From positions 1-64,000 of the forward strand of contig JAZUCL010000017.1 in assembly GCA_045639125.1 (NCBI GenBank): DNA of 64,000 nt. Reading direction: 5' to 3'. The position numbers were made by a program, and so were the translations under genes. The notes under the pieces were generated by a model. That model was not told where the DNA came from, did no database searches, and saw only the letters and a list, made by a program, of their open reading frames with translations. Source of the DNA: JAZUCL01 sp045639125. Lineage in GTDB: Bacteria; Bacillota; Clostridia; Oscillospirales; QAMX01. The stretch's first letter is position 1. The number at the start of each line of letters is the position of its first letter. Shown piece after piece: positions 16,194 through 24,599 of the stretch.

Positions 16194-16865
16194 ATGAATT
16201 TTAACGACATCTTTAAGTCTGGTTTTCTTGACAGTATAACTGAGTTTTCCGTATTGGACACTTTCCTTGGTCTTGGTATTTCCCTTATAATCAGTCTGTT
16301 TATTTTTATAATATACAAAAAGACTCTTACAGGCATTATGTATTCAAATGGCTTTGCACTTACTCTTGTGGGTCTTTCACTTGTAACCACCCTTGTAATT
16401 ATGGCAGTAACGTCAAATGTCGTTTTGTCTCTTGGTATGGTCGGTGCATTGTCTATCGTCCGTTTCCGTGCCGCAATTAAAGAACCTGTTGAAATTGTAT
16501 TCTTATTCTGGTCACTTGCCGCAGGTATTGTTGTAGGTGCAGGACTCATACCACTTGCCCTTATAGGCTCGGCAGTTATCGGTGTAATTCTTCTTCTATT
16601 TGCCAACAGGAGAATTCATGATAATCCATACATTCTTGTGCTTAGTTGCAAAAATGAAACTGCAGAGGCGGCAGCCCTTGAACTTTTATCCGGCAGTGTA
16701 GAACATTATACTGTCAAGTCAAAAACAGTTACAAGTGGTGGAATTGAGTTGACCGCTGAACTTCGTACAGGTGATGCAACGACAACATTTGTAAACAGAA
16801 TTTCTGACTTAAACGGTATTTTAACTGCAACTCTTGTAAGTTATAACGGCGAATATATGTCGTAA
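16194..16865 (+). CDS. DUF4956 membrane protein
   Basis: The 223-residue protein has a membrane region of four or so helices (about residues 20-145) with the conserved segment MVGALSIVRFRAAIKEP, and a cytoplasmic C-terminal domain (about 150-223). DUF4956 proteins nearly always sit beside VTC-domain genes, suggesting a membrane partner or channel for that enzyme; the molecular function is unknown. ATG after GGAGG with 8-base spacing. It lies 22 bases after the VTC gene and 15 before cotH. Confidence 0.87.
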   Translation: MNFNDIFKSGFLDSITEFSVLDTFLGLGISLIISLFIFIIYKKTLTGIMYSNGFALTLVGLSLVTTLVIMAVTSNVVLSLGMVGALSIVRFRAAIKEPVEIVFLFWSLAAGIVVGAGLIPLALIGSAVIGVILLLFANRRIHDNPYILVLSCKNETAEAAALELLSGSVEHYTVKSKTVTSGGIELTAELRTGDATTTFVNRISDLNGILTATLVSYNGEYMS

Positions 16866-16880
16866 TGGAGGGTAAATATC

Positions 16881-18665
16881 TTGGTATCAAATAGACACAT
16901 AACTAAAGTCATTGCACTATTCATGTCGGTTGCAATTATCGCTTGTCTTTTCGCTATAACTTTGCCTGACGAGTTACTTGTCAATGCAACGGGCGGTCTT
17001 GTAATGGAATATGAGGAGAAAATATTTAATACAGACACCCCTCTGTCAGTAGATATTCATATTGACGAAAACGATTGGAACGACCTACTTACAAATGCAA
17101 TTTCCGAGAATTACTATCAATGTGATGTAACAATAAACAACGAGAAATTTTATCAAGTTGCAATACGTCCAAAAGGCAACACAAGTTTAAGTTCCGTTGC
17201 AAAAAGTGAGGACACTGACAGATACAGTTTTAAGTTGGAGTTTGATAAATATGTAGACGGTCAAACTTGTTATGGACTTGACAAACTCGTTCTTAACAAC
17301 AACTACGCTGATGCAACTAATATGAAAGAGGCACTTATCTACGATATGTACAAATTTGTCGGTGCCGATGTTTCACTGTACAACTATGCAAAAATCAGTG
17401 TAAATGGCACATATTGGGGAGTATACTTGGCTCTTGAAGCCGTTGAGGACAGTTTTATGCTGCGAAACTATGGTGTCGAAAATGGCAAATTGTATAAGCC
17501 TGATGGTATGGATATAGGCGGTGGCATGGGAAGAGGTGGAAACAAAGACTTTGGCAATATGCCAGAGGGTTTTGACCCATCTCAAATACCTGACAATGTG
17601 CCGGAACGTAGTGAAATGCCAAACTTTGGCGGAAGTGGTGGCAAAGTCGGTTTTGGCATGGGTGGTAGTGGTGCTAACCTAAACTACATTGACGACAATT
17701 TAGATAGTTATTCTTCAATTTGGGAAGGTGCATTAAGCGACATAAGTGACAGTGACCGCAATCGTGTAGTCACAGCTCTTAAAAACATATCTCAGGGTAC
17801 CAACCTTGAACAATACATGGATGTAGACAATCTAATAAAGTATATGGCAGTCCACGTATTCTCCGTAAATGACGATAGTCTTTCAGGAAATATGGCACAT
17901 AACTACTATCTCTATGAATCAAACGGTATGTTAAACCTACTACCTTGGGACTATAATCTCTCCTTTGGTGGTATGGTAGGCGGTATGGGTGGTGAAAATA
18001 ATGCCACAAATATCGTAAATGATCCAATTGATAACGCATTTTCCTCAACAAATTTTTTCGATACACTTATGGACAATGATACGCACCACAAATCGTACTA
18101 TAAATATTTGAGAAAACTTGTTGATGAGTATATTAACGGCGGTAGATTCCATTCTTTTTACTCCCATACACGTCAACAACTTGACAACCTTATAAAAACC
18201 GATCCAACTGCATTTTACACCTATGATGAGTACCTTACAGCCATTGAAACCCTTTATGAGGTAGTAATGCTTCGTGGTGAGTCAATAGACAAACAGTTAG
18301 ACGGAACAATTCCTGCAACGTCACAAAATAGAGAAACAACAGAAAATCTAGTCGATGCATCTCATATAGATCTCAAAGTCATTGGTAGAATGAATATGGG
18401 TGGAGATAACAACAGAGGTGAAATGGGCAATAACAATAGATTTTTCCTGGGAAATACGCCTACAAACTCACAAGTAGTAAACGGCGAATCTACTGAAAAG
18501 GCATCTGAAACAGCACAAACAGAAAATAGGCAAAATCGTTTCCCAAATGGTAATAACAATACGTCTTTACTGTCAACAATTATCCCCTATTTTCTTTCAT
18601 TCGTTTTATTAGTCGGTGCTATAATATTTGCATTGTGCTATAAAAGAAAACCGCGAAAAAGATAG
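16881..18665 (+). CDS. CotH-family kinase-like surface protein
   Basis: The 594-residue protein has a signal or anchor helix (about 10-30), a CotH-type kinase fold (about 45-480) with the KLVLNNNYADATNMKEAL and LPWDYNLSFGG motifs (the latter holding the metal-binding Asp), and a C-terminal membrane helix (about 567-588) followed by KRKPRKR. A Gly/Met-rich insertion (about residues 213-265, with GGGMGRGGNKDFGN-like runs) interrupts the domain. CotH of Bacillus phosphorylates spore coat proteins; with a membrane anchor at both ends, this one probably acts at the cell surface. Start TTG at 16881 with GGAGGG upstream. Confidence 0.87.
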   Translation: MVSNRHITKVIALFMSVAIIACLFAITLPDELLVNATGGLVMEYEEKIFNTDTPLSVDIHIDENDWNDLLTNAISENYYQCDVTINNEKFYQVAIRPKGNTSLSSVAKSEDTDRYSFKLEFDKYVDGQTCYGLDKLVLNNNYADATNMKEALIYDMYKFVGADVSLYNYAKISVNGTYWGVYLALEAVEDSFMLRNYGVENGKLYKPDGMDIGGGMGRGGNKDFGNMPEGFDPSQIPDNVPERSEMPNFGGSGGKVGFGMGGSGANLNYIDDNLDSYSSIWEGALSDISDSDRNRVVTALKNISQGTNLEQYMDVDNLIKYMAVHVFSVNDDSLSGNMAHNYYLYESNGMLNLLPWDYNLSFGGMVGGMGGENNATNIVNDPIDNAFSSTNFFDTLMDNDTHHKSYYKYLRKLVDEYINGGRFHSFYSHTRQQLDNLIKTDPTAFYTYDEYLTAIETLYEVVMLRGESIDKQLDGTIPATSQNRETTENLVDASHIDLKVIGRMNMGGDNNRGEMGNNNRFFLGNTPTNSQVVNGESTEKASETAQTENRQNRFPNGNNNTSLLSTIIPYFLSFVLLVGAIIFALCYKRKPRKR

Positions 18666-18668
18666 GAC

Positions 18669-18697
18669 AAAACCCACTGTGCAATACAGTGGGTTTT
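18669..18697. terminator. Bidirectional terminator
   Basis: AAAACCCACTGT pairs perfectly with ACAGTGGGTTTT with a 5-base loop, between the convergent cotH-like and rubrerythrin genes. Confidence 0.85.
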
Positions 18698-18703
18698 ACT
18701 CTT

Positions 18704-19252
18704 TTAATAGTTTTCAGCGTGTACCTCAAAATAACTTTGAGGGTGATTACAAGTTGGGCAAAGTTGAGGTGCGTTTGTACCTACAACGAGATGTCCACAG
18801 TTGCGACACTCCCATACCTTGACTTCACTTTTAGCAAAAACCTTTGCAGTTTCTACATTTTTAAGAAGTGCACGATATCTCTCCTCATGATGCTTTTCAA
18901 TAGCAGCCACAAGACGAAACTTCTTTGCAAGATCCAAAAATCCCTCTTCCTCAGCCGTTTTTGCAAAGCCTTCATACATATCTGTCCACTCATAATTCTC
19001 GCCTTCAGCAGCATGGAGCAGATTTTCTGCCGTATCACCTATGCCGTCAAGTTCCTTAAGCCACAATTTTGCGTGTTCCTTTTCGTTATCAGCCGTTTTT
19101 AAGAACAAAGCAGAGATTTGCTCAAATCCATCTTTTTTGGCCTTTGATGCAAAATATGTATACTTATTTCTTGCCATACTCTCACCGGCAAATGCTGCCT
19201 CAAGATTTTTCTCAGTTTGCGTTCCTGCATATTTATTGGGTTTATTTGACAT
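18704..19252 (-). CDS. rbr: Rubrerythrin
   Basis: The protein (182 residues) has an N-terminal diiron four-helix bundle (EAAFAGESMARNKY, the EKEHAKLW helix and the AAIEKHHEERYRALL helix) and a C-terminal rubredoxin domain with two CxxC pairs (CRNC, CPTC). It reduces hydrogen peroxide in anaerobes and so supports an anaerobic lifestyle. I chose the ATG at 19252, which has AGGAG 8 bases upstream, over the GTG three codons earlier. Confidence 0.96.
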   Translation of the reverse strand: MSNKPNKYAGTQTEKNLEAAFAGESMARNKYTYFASKAKKDGFEQISALFLKTADNEKEHAKLWLKELDGIGDTAENLLHAAEGENYEWTDMYEGFAKTAEEEGFLDLAKKFRLVAAIEKHHEERYRALLKNVETAKVFAKSEVKVWECRNCGHLVVGTNAPQLCPTCNHPQSYFEVHAENY

Positions 19253-19336
19253 AAAAAACACTCCTTTATTCTAAATATGTCATCAGTATACCACAATACC
19301 GGAAAAATTTCAAGAAAATTTTCCATAAAATAGCAG

Positions 19337-19359
19337 AAAGGGAGAGTTCCTCTCCCTTT
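19337..19359 (-). terminator. Terminator after the 145-residue helical protein gene
   Basis: A 10-bp stem AAAGGGAGAG/CTCTCCCTTT with a TTC loop lies immediately after the stop codon of the gene at 19363. Confidence 0.6.
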
Positions 19360-19362
19360 ACT

Positions 19363-19797
19363 TTACAGATAATTTCTTATATCAATAGCAAGTCTTTCTT
19401 CCAAATTTATGAGACGCTTAGTAATATCCTTTGACTTCTCATCAGCCGCCTTGTACTCATTTAGATAGCGGTTGAGTGACTTTACACCCATGTTGCAACC
19501 ATCTGTCATTAAATCAGCAATAGTTGCGTCTGATTCATTTACGCCAAGTTTTACATTCGTCTTAATTTTTGACATACCTTTTGCAATTGGATTAGGTTCT
19601 TTTCCATCGTCGCTATACTTGTCCAAAAGTTCGTCTATTTCCTCTTGCAACAGATTGTGCTTATTCTTACATTCTTCCATAGTCTGCTTAAATGACTGAT
19701 TTTTTATAAAACCAAGCACATCTTCAATTGATTCTACTCCCATTTTAATTCCTGCATCACACTCTCGTAAAAGTCGCACTGTATCCTGTTCTATCAC
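19363..19797 (-). CDS. Helical protein of unknown function (ferritin-like bundle possible)
   Basis: The 144-residue product is predicted almost entirely helical, with long amphipathic stretches and regularly spaced Glu and Lys. The pattern DAGIKMGVESIEDVL and the later DGCNMGVKSLNRYL look like internal repeats, suggesting a duplicated two-helix hairpin. Similar unnamed proteins occur in Clostridia. I chose the GTG at 19797, which has GAGGAG 9 bases upstream; the ATG at 19806 directly abuts that site. No function can be assigned. Confidence 0.65.
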   Translation of the reverse strand: MIEQDTVRLLRECDAGIKMGVESIEDVLGFIKNQSFKQTMEECKNKHNLLQEEIDELLDKYSDDGKEPNPIAKGMSKIKTNVKLGVNESDATIADLMTDGCNMGVKSLNRYLNEYKAADEKSKDITKRLINLEERLAIDIRNYL

Positions 19798-19965
19798 AAA
19801 AAACATCTCCTCTACTCTAATATATTTCAGTTTGCCACACAAAAAATAAAATATGCACTCATTTATAAATTGTATAACACATATATTAAAAAATGCCTAT
19901 AGATTGAATTGAGTTTTTGAGCAGTTTGTCAACTATAGGTTGCGAAAAATGTTATTCTTTTACTC

Positions 19966-19994
19966 TTGCAATGTTTTTTTTCTTGATATATAAT
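19966..19994 (+). promoter_or_regulatory. Sigma-A promoter of the HTH-glmM gene
   Basis: TTGCAA (19966-19971) and TATAAT (19989-19994) are separated by 17 bp, 42 bases before the start codon. Confidence 0.7.
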
Positions 19995-20036
19995 GGTATG
20001 AGTAAAATAAACTTTACAATAAAGGAGATTGTTTCT

Positions 20037-21653
20037 ATGACTTTAGGCGAAAAGATAATGCATTTGCGACTTGCTAAAAACATATCGCAAGAGCAGTTAG
20101 CAGAAAAGTTAATGGTATCTCGTCAATCTATTTCAAAATGGGAGATGGGGCAAGTATCTCCACAAATTGATAAAATACTTCTCTTATGCAAATATTTTAA
20201 TATCGAATGTAATAAACTGTTATTCGATGATATTGATATAAAAACTTCTTGTACTCCAACTAAAAATAAGTATTTCGGCACAGATGGTTTTAGAGGTGAG
20301 GCAAATGTAAAACTTACATCTATGCATGCTTATCGTGTCGGTAGATTTCTCGGCTGGTACTTCTCCACCGAGATTTCCGGCTGTAAGAATATTGGTTACA
20401 GACCGAAAATCGTAATCGGTAAAGATACCCGCCGTTCAAGTTATATGCTTGAGTATTCTATCGCTGCAGGTTTGACGGCTTCCGGTGCCGATGCATATAT
20501 GCTTCACGTTACCACCACACCCTCGGTTTCATATGTAACACGTCAGGATGAATTTGATTGCGGCATTATGATTACCGCATCCCATAACCCCTATTACGAT
20601 AACGGTATTAAAGTTATCAACCGTTACGGAGAAAAGTTGGGTGATGATGTAACCGCTTTGATTGAGTCGTATTTAGACGGTGATTTAGCCGCTTTGGGTA
20701 TTATCGGTGACGATTTGCCCTTGGCAACTAAAGACAAAATCGGTTGTATCGTTGACTACGTTGCAGGCAGAAACAGATATGTGGGATACCTTATCTCCCT
20801 CGTTTCCCACTCATATAAGGATATGAGAATCGGTCTTGACTGTGCAAACGGTGCTTCGTTTATGATTGCAAAGGCAGTTTTCGATGCTTTGGGTGCACAA
20901 ACTGTAATGCTGGGCAATCAGCCCAACGGTCTGAATGTAAATTTGGACTGTGGCTCAACTCATATTGAGGGCTTGTGCAAACTCGTTAAAGAACAGCACT
21001 TGGATTTGGGCTTTGCCTTTGACGGTGACGCTGACCGTTGTATTGCAGTTGACGAAAATGGTAAAGTTGTTGACGGTGATGCAATGATGTACATTCTTGC
21101 AAAGCGACTTGTATCAAAGGGCACACTCAACAAAAATACAGTTGTAGCAACCGTTATGTCAAACAGCGGATTTGTTAAAACCCTTAACGATGAGGGTATC
21201 AACTGTGTCCAGACTTCTGTCGGTGACAGATTCGTATACGAGGCAATGCAGGAAAACGATTACAGTTTGGGTGGCGAGCAATCGGGACATATCATCTATA
21301 AAAAATATGCAACTACCGGTGACGGTATCTTAACTGCAATTATGCTTGCTGAAGAAGTTAAGGACAAAAAACTGCCACTTTCCAAACTTGCAGAGCCTGT
21401 TATGCTCTATCCTCAGCACGTTGTAAACGTAAGAGTAAAGAACAAAGCAGAAGTTATGGAAAGCAAGGATATTAAGTCTGTACTTAACAGCGTCGAAAAG
21501 CGTATTGATGGAAACGGCAGAGTTTTGCTTCGTCAAAGCGGTACAGAGCCTGTAATCCGTATTATGATTGAAAGCGAAACAATGGATTTGTGTAAGGAAT
21601 ACTCAGAAGAAATTGCTAACGCAATCAGAGAGAAAGGATTTGCCTGTGAATAG
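20037..21653 (+). CDS. Fusion: N-terminal XRE HTH plus phosphoglucosamine mutase-like enzyme
   Basis: One uninterrupted 538-residue frame joins a Cro/C1-type HTH (residues 1-65, SQEQLAEKLMVSRQSISKWE) through a short linker to a complete hexose phosphate mutase (from about 79). The enzyme has FGTDGFRGE, the catalytic Ser182 in TASHNP, the metal loop FDGDADRC and the phosphate loop RQSGTEPVIR, closest in look to GlmM. GlmM makes glucosamine-1-phosphate for UDP-GlcNAc. The ATG at 20037 has AAAGGAG upstream and a perfect promoter before it. The HTH part is more AT-rich than the enzyme part. The frame overlaps the next gene, an acyltransferase-like protein, by 8 bases. Such a fusion could make the enzyme its own regulator (inference). 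Confidence 0.85.
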   Translation: MTLGEKIMHLRLAKNISQEQLAEKLMVSRQSISKWEMGQVSPQIDKILLLCKYFNIECNKLLFDDIDIKTSCTPTKNKYFGTDGFRGEANVKLTSMHAYRVGRFLGWYFSTEISGCKNIGYRPKIVIGKDTRRSSYMLEYSIAAGLTASGADAYMLHVTTTPSVSYVTRQDEFDCGIMITASHNPYYDNGIKVINRYGEKLGDDVTALIESYLDGDLAALGIIGDDLPLATKDKIGCIVDYVAGRNRYVGYLISLVSHSYKDMRIGLDCANGASFMIAKAVFDALGAQTVMLGNQPNGLNVNLDCGSTHIEGLCKLVKEQHLDLGFAFDGDADRCIAVDENGKVVDGDAMMYILAKRLVSKGTLNKNTVVATVMSNSGFVKTLNDEGINCVQTSVGDRFVYEAMQENDYSLGGEQSGHIIYKKYATTGDGILTAIMLAEEVKDKKLPLSKLAEPVMLYPQHVVNVRVKNKAEVMESKDIKSVLNSVEKRIDGNGRVLLRQSGTEPVIRIMIESETMDLCKEYSEEIANAIREKGFACE

Positions 21654-22311
21654 TAAACTTGAAATTAAGAACTTATTCGACTGCGAAACCTCCTATATCA
21701 AACCTCTGTTTGAATCGTATCAATATCCTTGGGAGATTTTGCCTAATATCAAGAAATATATTGAATCACTTATCGAAAAAGGTTTGGATAACTTCACCGA
21801 ACTCAAACCAGGGGTCTGGATAGGTGAAAATGTTAAGATTTCTCCCCTTTCCACCATTGAAGCACCTGCAGTAATCGGCAGCGGTACGGAGATTCGTCCG
21901 GGTGCGTATATTAGAGGTAGTGTTTTAGTCGGTGAAAACTGTGTTTTGGGCAATTCAAGTGAGTTCAAAAACTGCGTAATTCTTAACAAGGCACAAATCC
22001 CCCACTTCAACTACGTAGGTGACTCAATTTTAGGTAATTACGCACACTTGGGTGCAGGTTCAATTTGTTCCAACCTCAAGACAGATAAATCCAACGTCGT
22101 TGTTAAATTGGGTGACTTAAAACTTGAAACAGGTCTTAGAAAATTCGGTGCAATTTTGGCTGATAAAGCCGATGTCGGTTCACAATGTGTCTTAAACCCC
22201 GGCACTATCATCTTAAAAAATACGTCTGTTTATCCTCTCCAATCCTTACGTGGAGTTTTCCCTGAAAACTCTATTGTTAAGTCAATGGAGAATATCGTTA
22301 AAAGAATATAA
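21646..22311 (+). CDS. Left-handed beta-helix acyl/nucleotidyl-transferase-like protein (GlmU C-terminal type)
   Basis: The 221-residue protein has a helical N-terminal part and hexapeptide repeats (about 55-175; for example VIGSGTEIRPGAYIRGSVLVG), as in the acetyltransferase half of GlmU. The nucleotidyltransferase half is absent. Together with the preceding GlmM-like enzyme this suggests work on amino-sugar phosphates. The segment HFNYVGDSILG resembles the active-site region of GlmU-type enzymes. The start is GTG at 21646 with AAAGGA seven bases upstream, overlapping the glmM stop, so translation is probably coupled. Confidence 0.8.
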   Translation: MNSKLEIKNLFDCETSYIKPLFESYQYPWEILPNIKKYIESLIEKGLDNFTELKPGVWIGENVKISPLSTIEAPAVIGSGTEIRPGAYIRGSVLVGENCVLGNSSEFKNCVILNKAQIPHFNYVGDSILGNYAHLGAGSICSNLKTDKSNVVVKLGDLKLETGLRKFGAILADKADVGSQCVLNPGTIILKNTSVYPLQSLRGVFPENSIVKSMENIVKRI

Positions 22312-22315
22312 ATGA

Positions 22316-22351
22316 ACACGGGTGTCATACAGACACCCGTGTAAAATTTTT
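22316..22351. terminator. Terminator between convergent genes
   Basis: An 11-bp perfect stem ACACGGGTGTC/GACACCCGTGT with a 5-base loop is followed by AAAATTTTT. It serves the glmM operon and glyS. Confidence 0.85.
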
Positions 22352-22362
22352 GTAGGATTAAA

Positions 22363-23769
22363 TTAAAAAGCAAGTTTATCCTCAATATAGGCCTTTAACT
22401 CACCAACCGGGATACGAATTTGCTCCATAGTATCTCTGTCACGGACAGTAACACAACCGTCATTTTCCGTTTCAAAGTCAACAGTAACACAGAAAGGTGT
22501 GCCAATTTCATCCTCACGGCGATAACGCTTACCGATTGAACCTGCGTCATCATAATCTACCATAAAGTACTTGGAAAGTTCAGACTGAATTTCTCTACCC
22601 TTATCTGCGAGTTTCTTAGACAGAGGCAAAACTGCAACCTTAAATGGTGCAAGTGCCGGATGGAGATGAAGTACAACACGAGTATCATTTTTCTCAGCAT
22701 CTACAACTTCTTCATCGTAAGCATCAACAAGGAACGCAAGAGTAACACGGTCAGCACCGAGAGAAGGCTCTACAACATAAGGAATGTAATGTTCATTCTT
22801 TTCCTGGTCAAAATATGTCATATCCTTGCCAGATGTCGTCTGATGTGCATTAAGGTCGAAGTTTGTACGAGATGCTACACCCCACAATTCGCCCCAACCA
22901 AACGGAAATACAAATTCAAAGTCGGTAGTAGCATTGGAATAGTGAGAAAGTTCTTCAGGATCGTGGTCACGCAGACGAAGATTTTCGCCACGGATACCCA
23001 AATCGAGAAGCCACTGATGACAGAAGTCTTTCCAATACTTAAACCACTCAAGTTCAGTACCGGGGCTACAGAAGAACTCAAGTTCCATCTGTTCAAACTC
23101 ACGTGTACGGAAAGTAAAGTTTCCAGGAGTGATTTCGTTACGGAATGACTTACCCACCTGACAAACACCAAAAGGCAACTTGCGGCGAGTTGTACGCTGT
23201 ACATTTTGGAAGTTAACAAATATACCCTGTGCTGTTTCAGGACGAAGGTATACAGTATTCTTAGCGTCCTCCGTTACGCCTTGGAATGTCTTGAACATCA
23301 AGTTAAACTGACGAATATCTGTCCAGTTATGTTTACCGCAAGTTGGGCAGGCAATATTATGTTCTTCAACGAACACTTTCATTTCTTCCTGAGAAAAAGC
23401 ATCAACGGGCTTTGGCAAAGTAAAACCGTTTTCTTCACACCAATCTTCAATTACCTTGTCGGCACGAAAACGCTCCTTACATTCCTTACAGTCCATAAGA
23501 GGATCAGAAAAACCGCCAACATGTCCAGATGCAACCCAAACTTGTGGATTCATCAAGATAGCAGCATCAAGTCCAACATTGTATGGGTTTTCCTGTACGA
23601 ATTTCTTCCACCAAGCCTTCTTAACATTATTTTTCAGTTCAACGCCAAGAGGACCGTAATCCCATGTATTTGCAAGGCCGCCGTAAATCTCACTACCTGA
23701 GAATACAAAACCTCTACTCTTACAAAGAGAAACGATTTTTTCCATTGTTTTTTCTGTGTTTGCTAACAT
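22363..23769 (-). CDS. glyS: Glycyl-tRNA synthetase (single-chain alpha2 type)
   Basis: The 468-residue class II synthetase has motif 1 in FVFSGSEIYGGLANTWDYGPLG, motif 2 around FRNEITPGNFTFRTREFEQMELEFF, motif 3 around EPSLGADR and a C-terminal anticodon-binding domain (ALAPFKVAVLPL). It charges tRNA-Gly. A zinc-like CxxC pair (CKEC, and CPTC later) lies in the insertion between motifs 1 and 2. I chose the ATG at 23769; its ribosome site GAGAGGG is somewhat distant. I see no T-box in the upstream region. Confidence 0.95.
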   Translation of the reverse strand: MLANTEKTMEKIVSLCKSRGFVFSGSEIYGGLANTWDYGPLGVELKNNVKKAWWKKFVQENPYNVGLDAAILMNPQVWVASGHVGGFSDPLMDCKECKERFRADKVIEDWCEENGFTLPKPVDAFSQEEMKVFVEEHNIACPTCGKHNWTDIRQFNLMFKTFQGVTEDAKNTVYLRPETAQGIFVNFQNVQRTTRRKLPFGVCQVGKSFRNEITPGNFTFRTREFEQMELEFFCSPGTELEWFKYWKDFCHQWLLDLGIRGENLRLRDHDPEELSHYSNATTDFEFVFPFGWGELWGVASRTNFDLNAHQTTSGKDMTYFDQEKNEHYIPYVVEPSLGADRVTLAFLVDAYDEEVVDAEKNDTRVVLHLHPALAPFKVAVLPLSKKLADKGREIQSELSKYFMVDYDDAGSIGKRYRREDEIGTPFCVTVDFETENDGCVTVRDRDTMEQIRIPVGELKAYIEDKLAF

Positions 23770-23850
23770 ATTTTTATACACCCTCTCTTTACACGACCGG
23801 TTGCCGCATAAAAAATTAATACTTTTTTATTATATTTTATTTTTTCCCTC

Positions 23851-23879
23851 TTGTCAAGTGAATAAATATGTGTTATAAT
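23851..23879 (+). promoter_or_regulatory. Sigma-A promoter of tRNA-Pro
   Basis: TTGTCA (23851-23856) and TATAAT (23874-23879) are separated by 17 bp, about 42 bases before the tRNA. Confidence 0.75.
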
Positions 23880-23920
23880 AAAGGAGTTGGTAAGAGAATT
23901 TTATTAAGAACCAGTAATTA

Positions 23921-23996
23921 CGGGGTGTAGCGCAGTTGGTAGCGCGCCTGCTTTGGGAGCAGGATGCCGCAGGTTCGAATCCTGTCACTCCGACCA
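23921..23996 (+). tRNA. tRNA-Pro (anticodon TGG)
   Basis: A complete cloverleaf: acceptor CGGGGTG/CACTCCG, D arm with AGTTGGTAG, anticodon stem CCTGC/GCAGG with loop TTTGGGA (anticodon 23954-23956), T arm with GGTTCGAATCC and an encoded CCA. The 3' end abuts the accessory region, a common integration spot, but I could not find a repeated tRNA end downstream. Confidence 0.97.
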
Positions 23997-23997
23997 A

Positions 23998-24036
23998 AAA
24001 ACCTCTGGAATCACTTGATTCCAGAGGTTTTTTCTT
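23998..24036 (+). terminator. Terminator of tRNA-Pro
   Basis: A long stem (aaaacctctggaatca and its complement) with a 2-base loop is followed by TTTTTTC. Confidence 0.85.
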
Positions 24037-24067
24037 TGTTTACAGCGGCACAAAGTTTGAGTCATCT

Positions 24068-24580
24068 TTATCCGTTAATTGCTTCTTTGATTCTCGCTAT
24101 ATTCCAATAACATTTTCCGTCGCTTGCATAATAGTAAGCAGGAATATGTACTCCGTAATATTTTATACAATCGGGACATTTGCTTTTATCAACATTTGCA
24201 TAGTTATAGATTACAACAATTCTTAAATTGTCTCTTACCGCCTTTTCGCATTCGTACTCTATATAACTTCTATTATCCACACTATAATATCTGGAACAAG
24301 TTCCCCAGTTGCAAGAGGAACAATATCTACAAGCGCCTTTGGTTAGATTCTTTGTATTTGCACCAACGATTAAAACGAAAGTTTTTGATCCGTTCAATCG
24401 TTCTGACAATGATTTTTTAATTGTACATGGCAAACTGGTATCTCTCGACTGCGTTAAATCATGAGCATCTGAAAAATTTAGTGCATACCATCCGCTATCA
24501 TTCCATTCTCTTAGTTTATCAACAATTTCCTTGTCACCTGTCCAATCTGCTGCTATATACGTCCTTGTTCTGTATAACAC
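24068..24580 (-). CDS. TIR-like (DUF1863/ThsB-type) protein of a Thoeris-like system
   Basis: The 170-residue protein matches the MTH538 TIR-like family used as ThsB in Thoeris anti-phage systems: RTRTYIAADW at the N-terminus, the LNFSDAHDL and SRDTSLPCTIKKSLSERL segments, KTFVLIVGANTKNLT, and the helix YIEYECEKAV holding the likely catalytic glutamate (108 or 110). Such proteins make NAD-derived signals on infection. It also carries a cysteine cluster (84, 87, 90, 95, then 135 and 138) that could bind zinc. Start GTG with GAGGTG six bases upstream, 19 bases after the macro-domain gene, so one operon. Confidence 0.8.
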   Translation of the reverse strand: MLYRTRTYIAADWTGDKEIVDKLREWNDSGWYALNFSDAHDLTQSRDTSLPCTIKKSLSERLNGSKTFVLIVGANTKNLTKGACRYCSSCNWGTCSRYYSVDNRSYIEYECEKAVRDNLRIVVIYNYANVDKSKCPDCIKYYGVHIPAYYYASDGKCYWNIARIKEAING

Positions 24581-24599
24581 TTAAAACACCTCTTTCGCT

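Noticed and set aside
17517..17680. Gly/Met-rich stretch in the CotH-like gene as a DNA repeat or CRISPR-like array
   Set aside because: It is in frame, irregular and part of the protein; no CRISPR array or cas gene was seen anywhere in the window.
22363..23920. T-box in front of glyS
   Set aside because: No AAGGTGG-type T-box sequence occurs upstream of glyS on the minus strand; only tyrS has one.
23999..24031. Inverted repeat after tRNA-Pro as a recombination site
   Set aside because: It is a normal intrinsic terminator with a T run.
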